Source: Chrysomallon squamiferum
Taxonomy: Eukaryota > Mollusca > Gastropoda > Neomphalida > Peltospiridae
DNA length: 64,000 bases
Direction of reading: 5' to 3'
NCBI GenBank assembly: GCA_012295275.1
Contig: CM022677.1
Coordinates: 25,115,621 to 25,179,620, forward strand
In this document: in pieces, positions 22,016 through 39,158 of the stretch
How positions within the stretch are numbered: the stretch's first letter is position 1
Layout of the letters: every line of letters starts with the position of its first letter
Notes under the pieces: model-generated
The model's input: only the letters and a program-made list of their open reading frames with translations
Databases searched by the model: none
Told to the model about the DNA's origin: nothing
Program-made: the position numbers and the translations under genes

Positions 22016-23633
22016 GTGAGTAAGGGGGGATGGATAGAATAAAAATACACAAAGATAGATCGATAAGTCGATAGATCGTCATATAGAGATGAATAGATAG
22101 ATCTATGAATCGATAGATCGATACATATATTGAAAGATGGAAGGATGCGTGGCTGATAGGTATGTCGGTAAAGATACGATCAGACAGACAGGGGAACAGA
22201 TACTTTGATATAATATAGGCAAAAAGTTAGACAAAATGATGTAACGAAACAAACGATCGATCAAAACAAATAAGTATTGAATGGGAGATGAAGACAAACG
22301 GGGAATATAAAAACATTTTCTTCTGGATACACAGACACACAAACATGTTCACTTACACACACACAAGCACGCACACATACACGCATATAATCACGCACAC
22401 ACGCACACACACCTTCATGTGGCAGCCGCGTTATCTTAAAACGTTTCAGATGTAGATCTGAATGAGATTAAACATAGATTTTGAAGAAATAAACGCTATT
22501 TATCATACTTTCGTGTGTTTTCCATCCAAAAACGTTCACTTCACAGAGAACAAAGTGATGTTCTTCTTCCTGCGTTGGAGTTTGAGAAATTTTGACGAAT
22601 TGACCAATCAGTATTCTAGAACATATAAAACTCTTTGCGATTCCTCTTGGTAAAGCTGTTTTTGAAGAGCACAGACTCCTACCAGTTCCTTATCTTTTAG
22701 CACTTCAATTTTTGTATTAACAAGATTATTTCCTTGAAGTAGAAAACTAAATAAACAAATAAAATAATAATATCTGTCTGTCTGTGTGTCTCTGTCTGAC
22801 TGTCTATCTATCCATCTATCTATTTCTTTTATCCATCTATGTTTGCATGTTTGAACTTTTGTGCTAGTGTGTTTCTTTTTCTGCGCTGGACTTTACATAT
22901 AAATGTGCATTACGTATAACCAAGTGTTATCTGTAATCTCTGAAATTTTCGATTAATATTTTTAATGGCTATAGCATTGCAATTACTTATGATACCAAAA
23001 ATTGGATTAGTTATTTTATTCACATATATATGTGATGACATCGTAATTTTGACTGATGGAAAGGATATTCGAGGGACTTCAAGTAATTCAAAAGTAAATG
23101 CATTTCAAATGGAGATCGCAAATAAAACTAAAGCAATTAAAGTCACATTTAGCTGGAGGATCAAGGCACACGTAGCTGAGAAAAATGAATTCATTAGTAG
23201 AAGGTAATGACTATCATAATAGCTACCTGCTTAAAGGCTGTCAGCTGAACAAAGAAGATACCTTAATTTTGGTGAACTAATGAAGACAGTGTGCTTTCAA
23301 GATACAGATAATAAAATAATAATATGTGCTTTTCTAAAGTTTACAATAACAAATTTATTAATTAAGTTAATATTAATTTTGTAAGTAACCCACCACAACA
23401 GTCAGTACCACTCAATACGCAGACTTCAATTATTTCTACGTCTATATGAAGATCAACTGACCATCATGGCTTTCTTTCTGCAGGATCTAATCGGAAGCAG
23501 AATTCGGAGTTCTCTTCAACGTTTCTGATGTCTCCATCAACAGCAAGACTAGAACGATAGTTTTTATATGCTGCTGATGACGTTGTAGGTTTGTCGAGAG
23601 CTCATTTTGTTCCGTCCTCAGCATATGAACGAA

Positions 23634-23981
23634 CTTTGTAAATAAAATAAATATGTAAAGTAGAGAGAGTAATATAGATAAGGCTGAATGGATATTTCAT
23701 GTACCGCACATTTGATATACAGATAAATGGATATATAGATACAGAAATACATCGATACATACACATATGAACATTCATACTCAATACTCACCCACATACC
23801 TATATGCATATATTATTATTATTATTATTATTGTTGTTGTTGTTATTATTATAGTTTTGTTTGTTTCCAGTAAACATGAAAATTCACTTTAACGTTTATA
23901 TACATTAAGAAATACAGAGATGAATATACTTTAAAAAAAATTAATAAAACAGTAATAATAAACCATGCAAAAGAAATATAT

Positions 23982-24031
<50 letters not shown>

Positions 24032-24221
24032 AGTTTCGGACATGTACGCACAAATAAACATGCATGCATATGTGTGTGTGTATATACATACACACACACA
24101 CACACACATGCTGTGTGGGTGTGTATATACATATACACACACACACACACACACATGCTGTGTGGGTGTGAGGCTCTTCATTTTCTATGTGTGGATATAA
24201 TATATATATATATATATCTAA

Positions 24222-24252
<31 letters not shown>

Positions 24253-24695
24253 TTTATTTATCTATATATACAGCCAAAAAGATAAATAGATAGATAGAGA
24301 AATATTAACCAAATTTCTACTCAAGTAATATAATAATTCAAACATTTAAACAAAGACAATAAGAATAATAATAAATAATATAGATGGAAACAAAATCTGC
24401 AGAAGTAATATATTGAATACCAGTATTTAAACAATAACTACATAATATAAACATTAATCGGTCACTGCACACCTAATATATAAATGCACACCGAGACAAA
24501 GGATACAAAACTGACGCGATTAATAAGCACGTTGAAACTATCGCTGTTGAGTGACACAAACATTTCGTGTTTTATTTATTTATTTATTTATTTATTTATG
24601 TTTTTTTTTTTTTTTTTCAGAGCTTTTTGTTTTAGTTTTAGTTGTTTGTTAGCTTTCTGTATAAAAACACTTTTTGTTAATTTTATTTGTTTATT

Positions 24696-24752
<57 letters not shown>

Positions 24753-25613
24753 TTTTTTTTTTATTTTGGTATAAACAGATGACAATAACAACTTTATTTA
24801 TTCAGTTACTGTAATTAATTTATTTCCGAGTTAATTAATCGAACGACCAGCTACCAAGTTATCAGGATCTAAAAAGAGCAGTCACGCCGTTTTTTTAGCC
24901 GAGAGCCAAAATTCAAGAGCCCATAACTCCTAAAATACTGTTTCGAATGAAGTTACGTTTGAGATCTGGCCTAGCTATGACAAATTTTACTTTCTAGGAG
25001 GTGATCTGATATGATATAACCCATAAACAGGCACAATGACAACTCCTTTAAATTTCTGTTTCATGGTTATTGCTATGATCGCTTTATATTTATTTCGTTA
25101 CTCTTTTTTCCCCAGATATTTCTTAATTATAACAGCTAACTTGAAAAAATAGTTTTATGTTTATATATTTGTTGTACTTGTACTCTGGAATTTAATATAA
25201 CATGGATACAAAATGTAGATACATCAAAATACAAACAAATATGAATAAAATAATGAAGGCTGATGCGTTGAAAAAATTATTTCGTGTCTCATTTTAAATA
25301 TTAATAACGAAACACAGCTGCCCGTACCTCAAGTTTTTTAAATGACATCTTTGTAACACTTGTCAAACTCACATTAGTGTATATTAACTGACTTAATTAA
25401 TTACCAAATTTACACTTTAATCGACTGGTACTACCAGCAGTAAATGATTAATGAAAAGCCTCCATTAAGAGATAATGTTTTCTTACGCGAATACACTTCT
25501 GTCTAGAGTATTCAAGAAAAAAGAAATATACATATGAAGTCTAAACCCAAAGACTAACCACACTGGATCACAAAAAAATGACAAAAATAAAAGATAATTT
25601 GATACTTTGGTGT
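23634..25613. other. Spacer between the type-alpha relic and lectin gene 3
   Basis: Mostly repeats: a poly(A) tract at 23986-24030, AC/GT tracts at 24068-24250, a TTTA array at about 24565-24770. From about 25,065 the sequence matches 12,050 onward (3' flank of gene 2). 24840-25020 is unique, moderately GC-richer DNA without an open frame I can support. No signal-peptide exon for the relic was found here. Confidence 0.5.
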
Positions 25614-25619
25614 TTTATT
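25614..25619 (-). terminator. Poly(A) signal AATAAA of lectin gene 3
   Basis: AATAAA on the minus strand, about 36 nt past the stop codon at 25655-25657, the same spacing as in gene 2. Confidence 0.6.
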
Positions 25620-25654
25620 ATTTCAAACTTGTCTCAGTAACTGTAGAACGTATT

Positions 25655-31861
<6,207 letters not shown>

Positions 31862-31956
31862 TGTTCTCGGGAACGTGGTACTTCAAATAATAACAACAAT
31901 TATACCAACACGTGTAGAACAATGGCTAGACAACTAATAGAAGAAAAAGGAAAATT

Positions 31957-32001
<45 letters not shown>

Positions 32002-32043
32002 GGGTGTGTGAGGGTGTGTTTCAATGCATATATATATATATAT

Positions 32044-32074
<31 letters not shown>

Positions 32075-32646
32075 TATATATACACACACACAAAATACAA
32101 AAAATGTACATGCATATGCATAGTTGTGTTTTACATATATATATATATAATACTAATACATACGCCACACTCTCACACATGAACTATTTGTGTGGAAATA
32201 ACTGTTTTTTTCTTTCTTGTCTATTTATATTTGTTTATTTATTATTTCATTTTTTGTTGTTGTTGTTTTTTTGGTTTATTTATGTATTTATTTATTTAAA
32301 TAAATGAAAATAGTATGAAGATAAATAAATAAACAACAGAATATAAAAATAAAAAAAAAAAAAAAAAAAAAAACAAACACAGACACACAAACACAGACAC
32401 ACATTATTTTAGTGTTATTAATATTCCTCTATTTATTATCAGTTGTATAATGTGTACAAAGAAATATAAAATTATGACGATATAAATACAAAACGTACCA
32501 GTAAACCAGTCCATCAAAGTAATAAATGTAATAAACAATTATTTAGTTGTGTCATCATTTTCTACGAATCAAAATTCAAACTTACTTTAAAACAGATCGC
32601 AGTTTGGGATAACTGCTTACGGCAGTTATAGAATTTGATGTACTTG

Positions 32647-33011
32647 TTTTCATGTCAGTACACCTCCACTTCACACATAGTTAAAATATTGAAAGGATAG
32701 ATATAAGGATGCCTTTTACTAAATGTCACGTAGCGACTCGCAATGAACGGACTCCTACAGTTCAATTGCAGATCTATTGATTTCATCACGCACCACGTCA
32801 TCTACATAAGCTATGATGTCATAGAATCTGTAATCTAAAACGATAATTGACTGTCTATATACGTGTATGTGTGTGTGTGTGTAGTTAGGTATGTATGTAT
32901 GTATGATATGTTTAAAGAATCTGCTTAGGCCTACCCACATATATACACACCTTCTTCTTGTTATCATCATTATCATCATCATTATGATCATTATTATTAT
33001 TATTATTATTA

Positions 33012-33072
<61 letters not shown>

Positions 33073-33240
33073 GATTATTATTACCATAACCGGGATCTCC
33101 ACGGACTACTATAACAACAGAATTCACATATATCTCTTTAGCCAAATGCACTTTCCACCAAGGACTCAGAGCTGTTCGTTCCGAGTGTAGCAAGCACCTT
33201 CCATCAGATTATTGTTTCTGATGCCGTCAACGGCCTTGTC
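32647..33240 (-). pseudogene. Relic exons A' and B' of a type-alpha lectin, 5' of gene 3
   Basis: Exon A' (33080-33240) encodes DKAVDGIRNNNL and, in another frame, PWWKVHLAKEIYVN. A one-base loss near 33190 separates the two frames. Exon B' (32647-32836) encodes YRFYDIIAYVDDVV, then a frameshift (in-frame TAG near 32758), then SPFIASRYV and CEVEVY. Similarity to 20443-20935 runs up to 33240 and then stops abruptly, so exon A' lacks its 5' end and acceptor. B' here keeps the 3' half that the 20.4-kb copy lost. It is the right-hand end of the duplicated block. Confidence 0.8.
32964..33082. repeat. AAT tract at the donor of relic exon A'
   Basis: About 100 bp of AAT repeats with a few interruptions, again starting at the GTAATA donor. 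It is longer than its copy at 20700-20762. Confidence 0.9.
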
Positions 33241-34140
33241 TGATGTAAAAGAATCAGACTTACTTATTTGTTTAATTGTGTACTTATTTTTTATTGAATA
33301 ATCACAGGACAATAACAACTTCTTTACGTTTCTGTTTCATGCTTCTCGCTACAGATTAATCTTATGGGTTTTTTTTAGTTTGTTCATATTTTGTCCTCAA
33401 GTCTTTATTTTAATTTTTATTATGTTTCTGTTTTGTTTTTTAAACTGTATTAATTAATTAATTAATTAATTAGTTTATTTATGTGTATTTATTTTTTATT
33501 ATTTTATTTTTTTTCAATTAACTTGAAAAGAATTTAACCTTTAATTATTAATTTTTTTAATTTTGCTAATGTTGAAATGCTAATCAGTGTTACTTTCAAA
33601 GACGAGATACATCTGGAGACTGTTTAGCAAGGATACAGAATATATTACATAACTACCCTGGTCAAATTCATTCAGAGGAATACACTTCTGCCAGGTGGCA
33701 GTACATTATCTAATTGGTCACTGCAAGTTCAGTAGAAAATGGACAAAATTGGATTAGCCCCCCAAAAAAAAACTGCAGTAAAATTATGATTGCTTCTGGT
33801 TTAGGTCGTCATTTTGAATACGCACACCAATTTCGGACAGAATTTGACTACCTGAACCGTTCTAGTTTCCACGAATTCAGAATGACCATCGGATAACTGC
33901 CTGTGTTAATTGTCTCTATGCGATCCATCTTAGACCCTATAAATGTATTACTGAGACAGAAAAGTGACTCTAACAAAGTAAAATAACCTTGACAATTTGT
34001 TCACGTCACATAAACAAGAGATGAAATAATTGATAAAAAAAAAATTAATAATAATAAAAAAAAAAAAAAAAAAAAAATTAAATAATGACCTACAAATCAC
34101 TATTATGAGTCATTTTTAGATAATTTTAATATATAAATCA
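33241..34140. other. Intergenic DNA right of the lectin array
   Basis: The stretch at 33300-33350 ('acaataacaacttctttacg', then a 'tttctgtttcatg' word) weakly resembles the 3' flank at 25030-25070, as if a further lectin unit once ended here. Poly(A) runs lie near 34050. No open gene. Confidence 0.4.
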
Positions 34141-34149
34141 ATTGCTTGA

Positions 34150-34735
34150 TACATGGAGAGCGATCGGTCTGAATGATGGTTAGGGTGTTAAACCTGGAAG
34201 TTTGAAAAATCGATATTTAAAGCGTGTAACGAACGACCCTCGTGTGATCTTTGGGCAGAGACAATACGGAGACGTTTGGATAGTGCAGTGATCTTTCGAG
34301 GGAACTTCAGAACTGGGACACAGATACGTAAAACATCTGATACTCATAGATATATGAAGGAGAGGGGCCAAGACGTTTCATGTGAAAAGGCATTCACAAA
34401 AACGATTTCGAGTCAATTTTTCTGCCAGATCTTGTCCAGCAAGAGAGATGATATCTGTGAGCAGCTTGTCAGATATGTCAAAAGGAATTACTAGGTCCAT
34501 TCACCAAAGATATTACCAAAGAAAAAATAATAGGAAAAGTTGGTTCACGGATATATTGGTTAGGAGAAGCTACATCTCTCAACGACTGCAAATACGAAGA
34601 GTTAAAGACATTTCTGGTACTCGAGTTTCGAGAGGGACTTTGGGCAACTGATGTGGAAACATTAAGAGAACGAGTTCTTGTCTTTGCATTTAGTGGAAAG
34701 GTCGACGAAACACTTGATTAACTCAGAGACAGAAA
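34150..34735 (+). pseudogene. Unrecognised broken coding relic
   Basis: GC content and codon-like composition rise above the surroundings. Plus-strand frames look protein-like in relay: one frame gives RVIFGQRQYGDVWIVQ near 34230-34290, another gives SSKRDDICEQLVRYV near 34440-34490, and a third gives GKVGSRIYWLGEATSLN then EFREGLWATDVETLRERV to a stop at about 34722. Switching frames plus stops mean it is either a decayed gene or a decayed transposon reading frame. I do not recognise the family. Confidence 0.4.
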
Positions 34736-35069
34736 AAGTTCAGAGTGACGACAAGTCCGAAGTGTATTCAAATTCACACCTTGATATCGACCTTGATTGT
34801 CAAATGAATGGGACCCAAACCGCGGTGTGACAACTCTAGTCAATGTCGACTTGAAATATACCAGTGGCCGAAAGAATGCGAAAAGCCTTCCTCCACTTAG
34901 TAATACCTATACGCAACTACTGAATGCCTTTGAAGCTAGTTAATGATACCAGTGATGTGGGATAAGCAGCGTTAACGTCCCAAGAAGACGAAAAATAAAA
35001 AATGAATAAATAAAATAACTGAACTGGAAAATCCTGTAAGATTGTTCTCCAAAAGATTTGACAAACGCC

Positions 35070-35310
35070 AGGTAGTGACATGCAGAGGGGGTGGGGGCGA
35101 AGGGGCTGTGGCCCCGGGCATCCAATCAACGAAAAGAACGTAATAAATTTTATGATTTATATTTAAATCGAATAAAGTGTTTATGTTTCATCTGTGTATC
35201 TGTGTTTACATATTCAAAATATCTCTCTGTACGTGGCCTTATACTGGAGTCTTTGGGGCATACAATCAGGGAGCTGGCCCGCGCGTCACCACGCTACTGA
35301 CGCCAGGCTA
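35070..35310. mobile_element. GC-rich island, possible transposon remnant
   Basis: A sharp GC-rich patch in AT-rich DNA, with 'gggggtgggggcgaagg', 'gtggccccgggcatccaa' and, 170 bp on, 'ggagctggcccgcgcgtcac'. Such CCCCGGGC-rich stretches occur in some eukaryotic DNA transposon remnants. No terminal inverted repeat or target-site duplication could be defined, so the call is tentative. Confidence 0.3.
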
Positions 35311-36005
35311 ACTACTCCATTACTGAGAAAGAAGGTGCAGACTCTGGGTTTTTTCGTTGTTTTTTTTTGTGTTTTTTTTCACTGGTATTTTTTCATTCTT
35401 TCTTTCTTTTTTCTTTCTTTTTTTTGTTTGATCGTATTGGCCTCAAGCAAAAAATAAAAATAAAAAATAAAAAATAAAAAATAAAAAAATAAAAAATAAA
35501 AATAAAAAAATGAAGCTGTCATAAAATAATCTACGCTTTTAAATAGGTGATTAAATTCACGACATAAAGATATTCAATCCTAGTTACGTAATTTATCTGC
35601 TCTATATAATAACTTGCTTTCTTATAAGATTGTCCCGATTTAATTATTAATTACATACCCCAGTTATGCATTATACGTGCACCAACGAAATGCAAATAAC
35701 CTTATAATCAGCACAGAATAATTACCTTAATATTACATTAAAAGAGCAAAAAACAACAAAGTTAAGCTGGGTTAATCGTAGCAGAAGTTTTGTGTTATTT
35801 CATAGTAGACAATACATCTATGATTAAAGTAAGAAGATTCGTGCGCTAAGGTGAAAGCTGACATCAAGAAACCTCAGAATTTGTATTGCCCATCTAGGCT
35901 ATATCTCTCAGAGAAAAGAAACAAATGAAATTTAATTCCCGAACATCCGCGGAGATTTCTTATTTTTGATTAAATAACATAAATAATTAACAACCACATA
36001 ATACA

Positions 36006-36040
<35 letters not shown>

Positions 36041-37019
36041 ATATAAACTATAATTAAATACTAAAACAATATAAAAAAAAAATGAAAAAAAAAAAAATAA
36101 AAATAAAAAAATAAAAAAATAATAATAATAACAATAATTAAAAATAAAATAAAATAAATAATAAAATAAACAAATTAATTAAAAAATCAGATTTCATAAA
36201 ATTAAAAATACTAAATAATATATTAAATATATAAATAACGACAAAATATAAAGTATAATTAAATACTAAAACTAGCATGGACCAATGAATTTTTAAAAAA
36301 TAAAATCAGGAAACTCATTGTTTTCATACATAATAGTACATGTCTTAGAAGTTGAATGCTTTTTGTTTTAAAGAAAGAGAGTGGAAATTTTATTTTTAAA
36401 TAAATTTTTGTATAAGGCCGGTTGACGGACCTTTAATTTAAAAAAAAAAAAAAAAAATTCTGTTATAATGAATGCATCAAGGCAATCACTCAAATAACAC
36501 GTGATCAATTTGTAAATACGACCTCTAATGCATTGAAAATGGAAATAAATAAATATATATAAAAGAATTATAATGGTTTCAAGTATCGTTTTACAACTTC
36601 GTACTCAGAACAGTCTGCTATGGAGTTTTAGCAGAATAACGTGTCCACATTATGGTATCTAATGAGAATAGTCATCTTCATATTCACGCTCCAGTGTCTG
36701 TGAAAATTATTTATTTTATTTTATTATTATTTTATTTTATTTTATTTTTTTTTGGGGGGGGGGCTGGCGACGTCGTAATAACATCTGAAAAAATATACAG
36801 TACGAAACGTGTACGAGATGGTATGACGTCAAAGTTACAAAAAAATAAAAAATAAAAATAAAAAAATAAAAACAAAAAAATTAAAAGGTTTCGACCTTTG
36901 CAGCAATTTCTACTCAATAATAGATATCTATGTATGCGAGACATTGATTAAATGACATATTTCCCAAAATTATTATTAATAATACACGTTATGTTGGTCC
37001 ATGCTACTAAAACCATATA

Positions 37020-37071
<52 letters not shown>

Positions 37072-37370
37072 GTAGTAATAATAATAATAATAATAAATAA
37101 TAAATTAAATAAATAAATAAATAGTAATAGAATGATAGAGTCTGTGTTTGGTTATTGCATACATTCTATTTTACAGTATATGTCCAGTTTCAGGACCAGT
37201 GCAGAGTCGAAGACGTTTATTGATTAGTCTTTCTCAAGTTCATAACAATCAAATATTTGTATAATTACTTTTCATTAATTATAATTGCATATTTTCTTCA
37301 GCTCTCAAAAACAAGATATAATTATTAAGATATTATAATGTTCTCTCTTTTTTAAACCAAAGTTTTACAG
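35311..37370. other. Intergenic AT-rich DNA
   Basis: Dominated by A-rich runs and AAAT, AAT and TAAAA microsatellites (35455-35510, 36000-36180, 37018-37125). A short G-run lies at 36755-36770. I see no gene, although 36,600-36,830 and 37,150-37,260 are unique sequence. Confidence 0.5.
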
Positions 37371-37377
37371 ATATGAA

Positions 37378-37525
37378 AACACTTACGTTCATGTCGTCAA
37401 TTCCTCGCGCTCAGTCACTCCCGAAATTGTCGTCTGCTCCATCGTGGTTCTCCGCAGAAGACGCCGGATCGAGAGTCGTCTGGTCCGTCCGTCTCAAATT
37501 CCTCAGCCAATCACTGAGCACCACA
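37378..37525. other. GC-richer island 1.4 kb upstream of LYSMD1
   Basis: About 150 bp of markedly GC-richer DNA with several CpGs. The plus strand is open from an acceptor-like 'gttttacag', and the minus strand has an open stretch reading VVLSDWLRNLRRTDQ, then a stop. It could be the promoter or 5' leader exon of LYSMD1, a lone exon, or an ancient pseudo-exon. The sequence alone does not decide. Confidence 0.3.
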
Positions 37526-37981
37526 TCTTTCAATATAAAAGAGCGTAATAAATTACGTAGACTGTTGGGTAACCACAATAATCCAATCAGATATTAAAAA
37601 CAAAATTTTTCTTTAATGAATTAACAACTTTTTTAATTTTTTAATTTTAATTTTATACTGACTTCTTGAATTAGACAATTGTTACAATAGCCCGAATTAG
37701 GCTAGGTAATAGATAATGAAATGAATACTTGTTCTGTTATTTGTCACCAGCGACAAACTGTACTTTCGTCGGCAAACCCTTCATGAAGCGTACTTCTAAA
37801 TCCTAAAACGTATTTTCATTTCCTGCGATAAAAAGCAAATTATAAAAATGCAGCTGTATTTATTTATGTATTTATTTATAGTTTTTAATGGTTTAAGGTA
37901 TGATGCCTGCTCGTTGCAACTCAGTAAAATTCGTGCAAACATTTTCCCTTTTGTTTGGTCTCTCTCCCCAATTTCTTTCCT

Positions 37982-37997
37982 TCACTTCCTTACTACA

Positions 37998-38091
<94 letters not shown>

Positions 38092-38095
38092 TTAA
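37982..38095. repeat. ATT microsatellite upstream of LYSMD1
   Basis: Two ATT tracts of about 50 bp each separated by 'ttattta'. Open frames across it are poly-Tyr, poly-Leu or poly-Ile artefacts. Confidence 0.9.
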
Positions 38096-38924
38096 AACTA
38101 ATAAAAAAAAAAAAAATTGTCCCAAGTCGTCGAAGTCGTTCCTTCATTACATATAGTAAGTCATCAGATAATGAACTTTGATTACAAACTTTGAAAATAA
38201 ATTCACAGTGAATTAAATTGCGAATTGGCATTTTTACTTTTTCGCAGTGTGTTGTGTATATATGCATGTTTGTGTGTGTTTAAACTTAATTTTATTATTA
38301 CTATTTTTACGTTCAGTTGTTCAAATAAAACATGATGCTAATACTTTTTTTCTTTTTTTTTGCGGGGGGATACATATATATATATACAAAAATTCCTGCA
38401 TGTTTATATTTTATGGTTTGGATTTTTAAGTTAACTTCTTATCAGTTAAGTATGCCTAAAATGCTTTTGTGATGTGACAAACTTTGATTTCTTTTTAACA
38501 AGAGCACCGTTACAATAATAATAAAATATCGACCAAACAAAGGTGGAAAATGGAAACGTTTTGCAATACACATTTTCACTTGACGTTTAGACATTGTCTA
38601 TGGTATCTATTGCATTGAACAAAATAATAAAAATGGAAGTTGAAAAATCAATCATATTCTTTATGGAGTTATCGTTACTGAAAAAAAAAAAAAAAAAAAA
38701 AAAATAAAACGGAGAGAGGTGAAGGTCATAGTATGGACCGGAAACGGAAGAGTCGAGCATAAGTGTCAAAAATGAAATACAGATTAAGTTGTTACTTTTT
38801 TCTTTCGTTTTCTTTTTCTTTTCTTTAATAATCGCAGCCTAAATGTTAGTCATGATTACTGTGTTATGTTATAGAAATTACAAATTAATTGAATATTCAA
38901 TTTGAGAAAAGTGTATAGTCAAGT

Positions 38925-39121
38925 ATGACTGAAAACGGGGTGGACGAACGCAAGGCTTTGGGGAAATATGTGAGAAGTCAGGCTAGGCATGGCTATGGAA
39001 CGGCGGCAACGTCGACTCGAAAATCACCTAACGTTACACAAGGCACAAAATTTATTAAACATATGGTGTCATCCACAGACACCTTGATGGGCATTGCGTT
39101 GAAATACAACGTCACAGTAAG

Positions 39122-39158
<37 letters not shown>

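Larger units (their letters stand above)
20443..23633 (-). pseudogene. Broken type-alpha F-type lectin gene between genes 2 and 3
   Basis: Five recognisable exons lie in normal order on the minus strand. H' (23394-23633) is full length but has TGA at 23602-23604 and 23464-23466, both where paralogues have Trp. G' (22509-22732) has a one-base loss near 22655. E' (ending 21341) has only about its last 44 codons open. A' (20763-20944) is frameshifted near 20866. B' (20519 down to about 20443) has lost its 3' half to a deletion of about 150 bp. Signal-peptide exon and exons F, C and D were not found. Exons G' and H' resemble gene 1 much more than gene 2. The several independent lesions make a full-length product very unlikely. 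Its A'/B' part was copied with gene 2 to give 32647-33240. Confidence 0.85.

Noticed and set aside
22965-23207. An 80-codon plus-strand frame within the alpha relic
   Set aside because: It lies in a former intron, between exons H' and G', with no motif or repeat in a paralogue.
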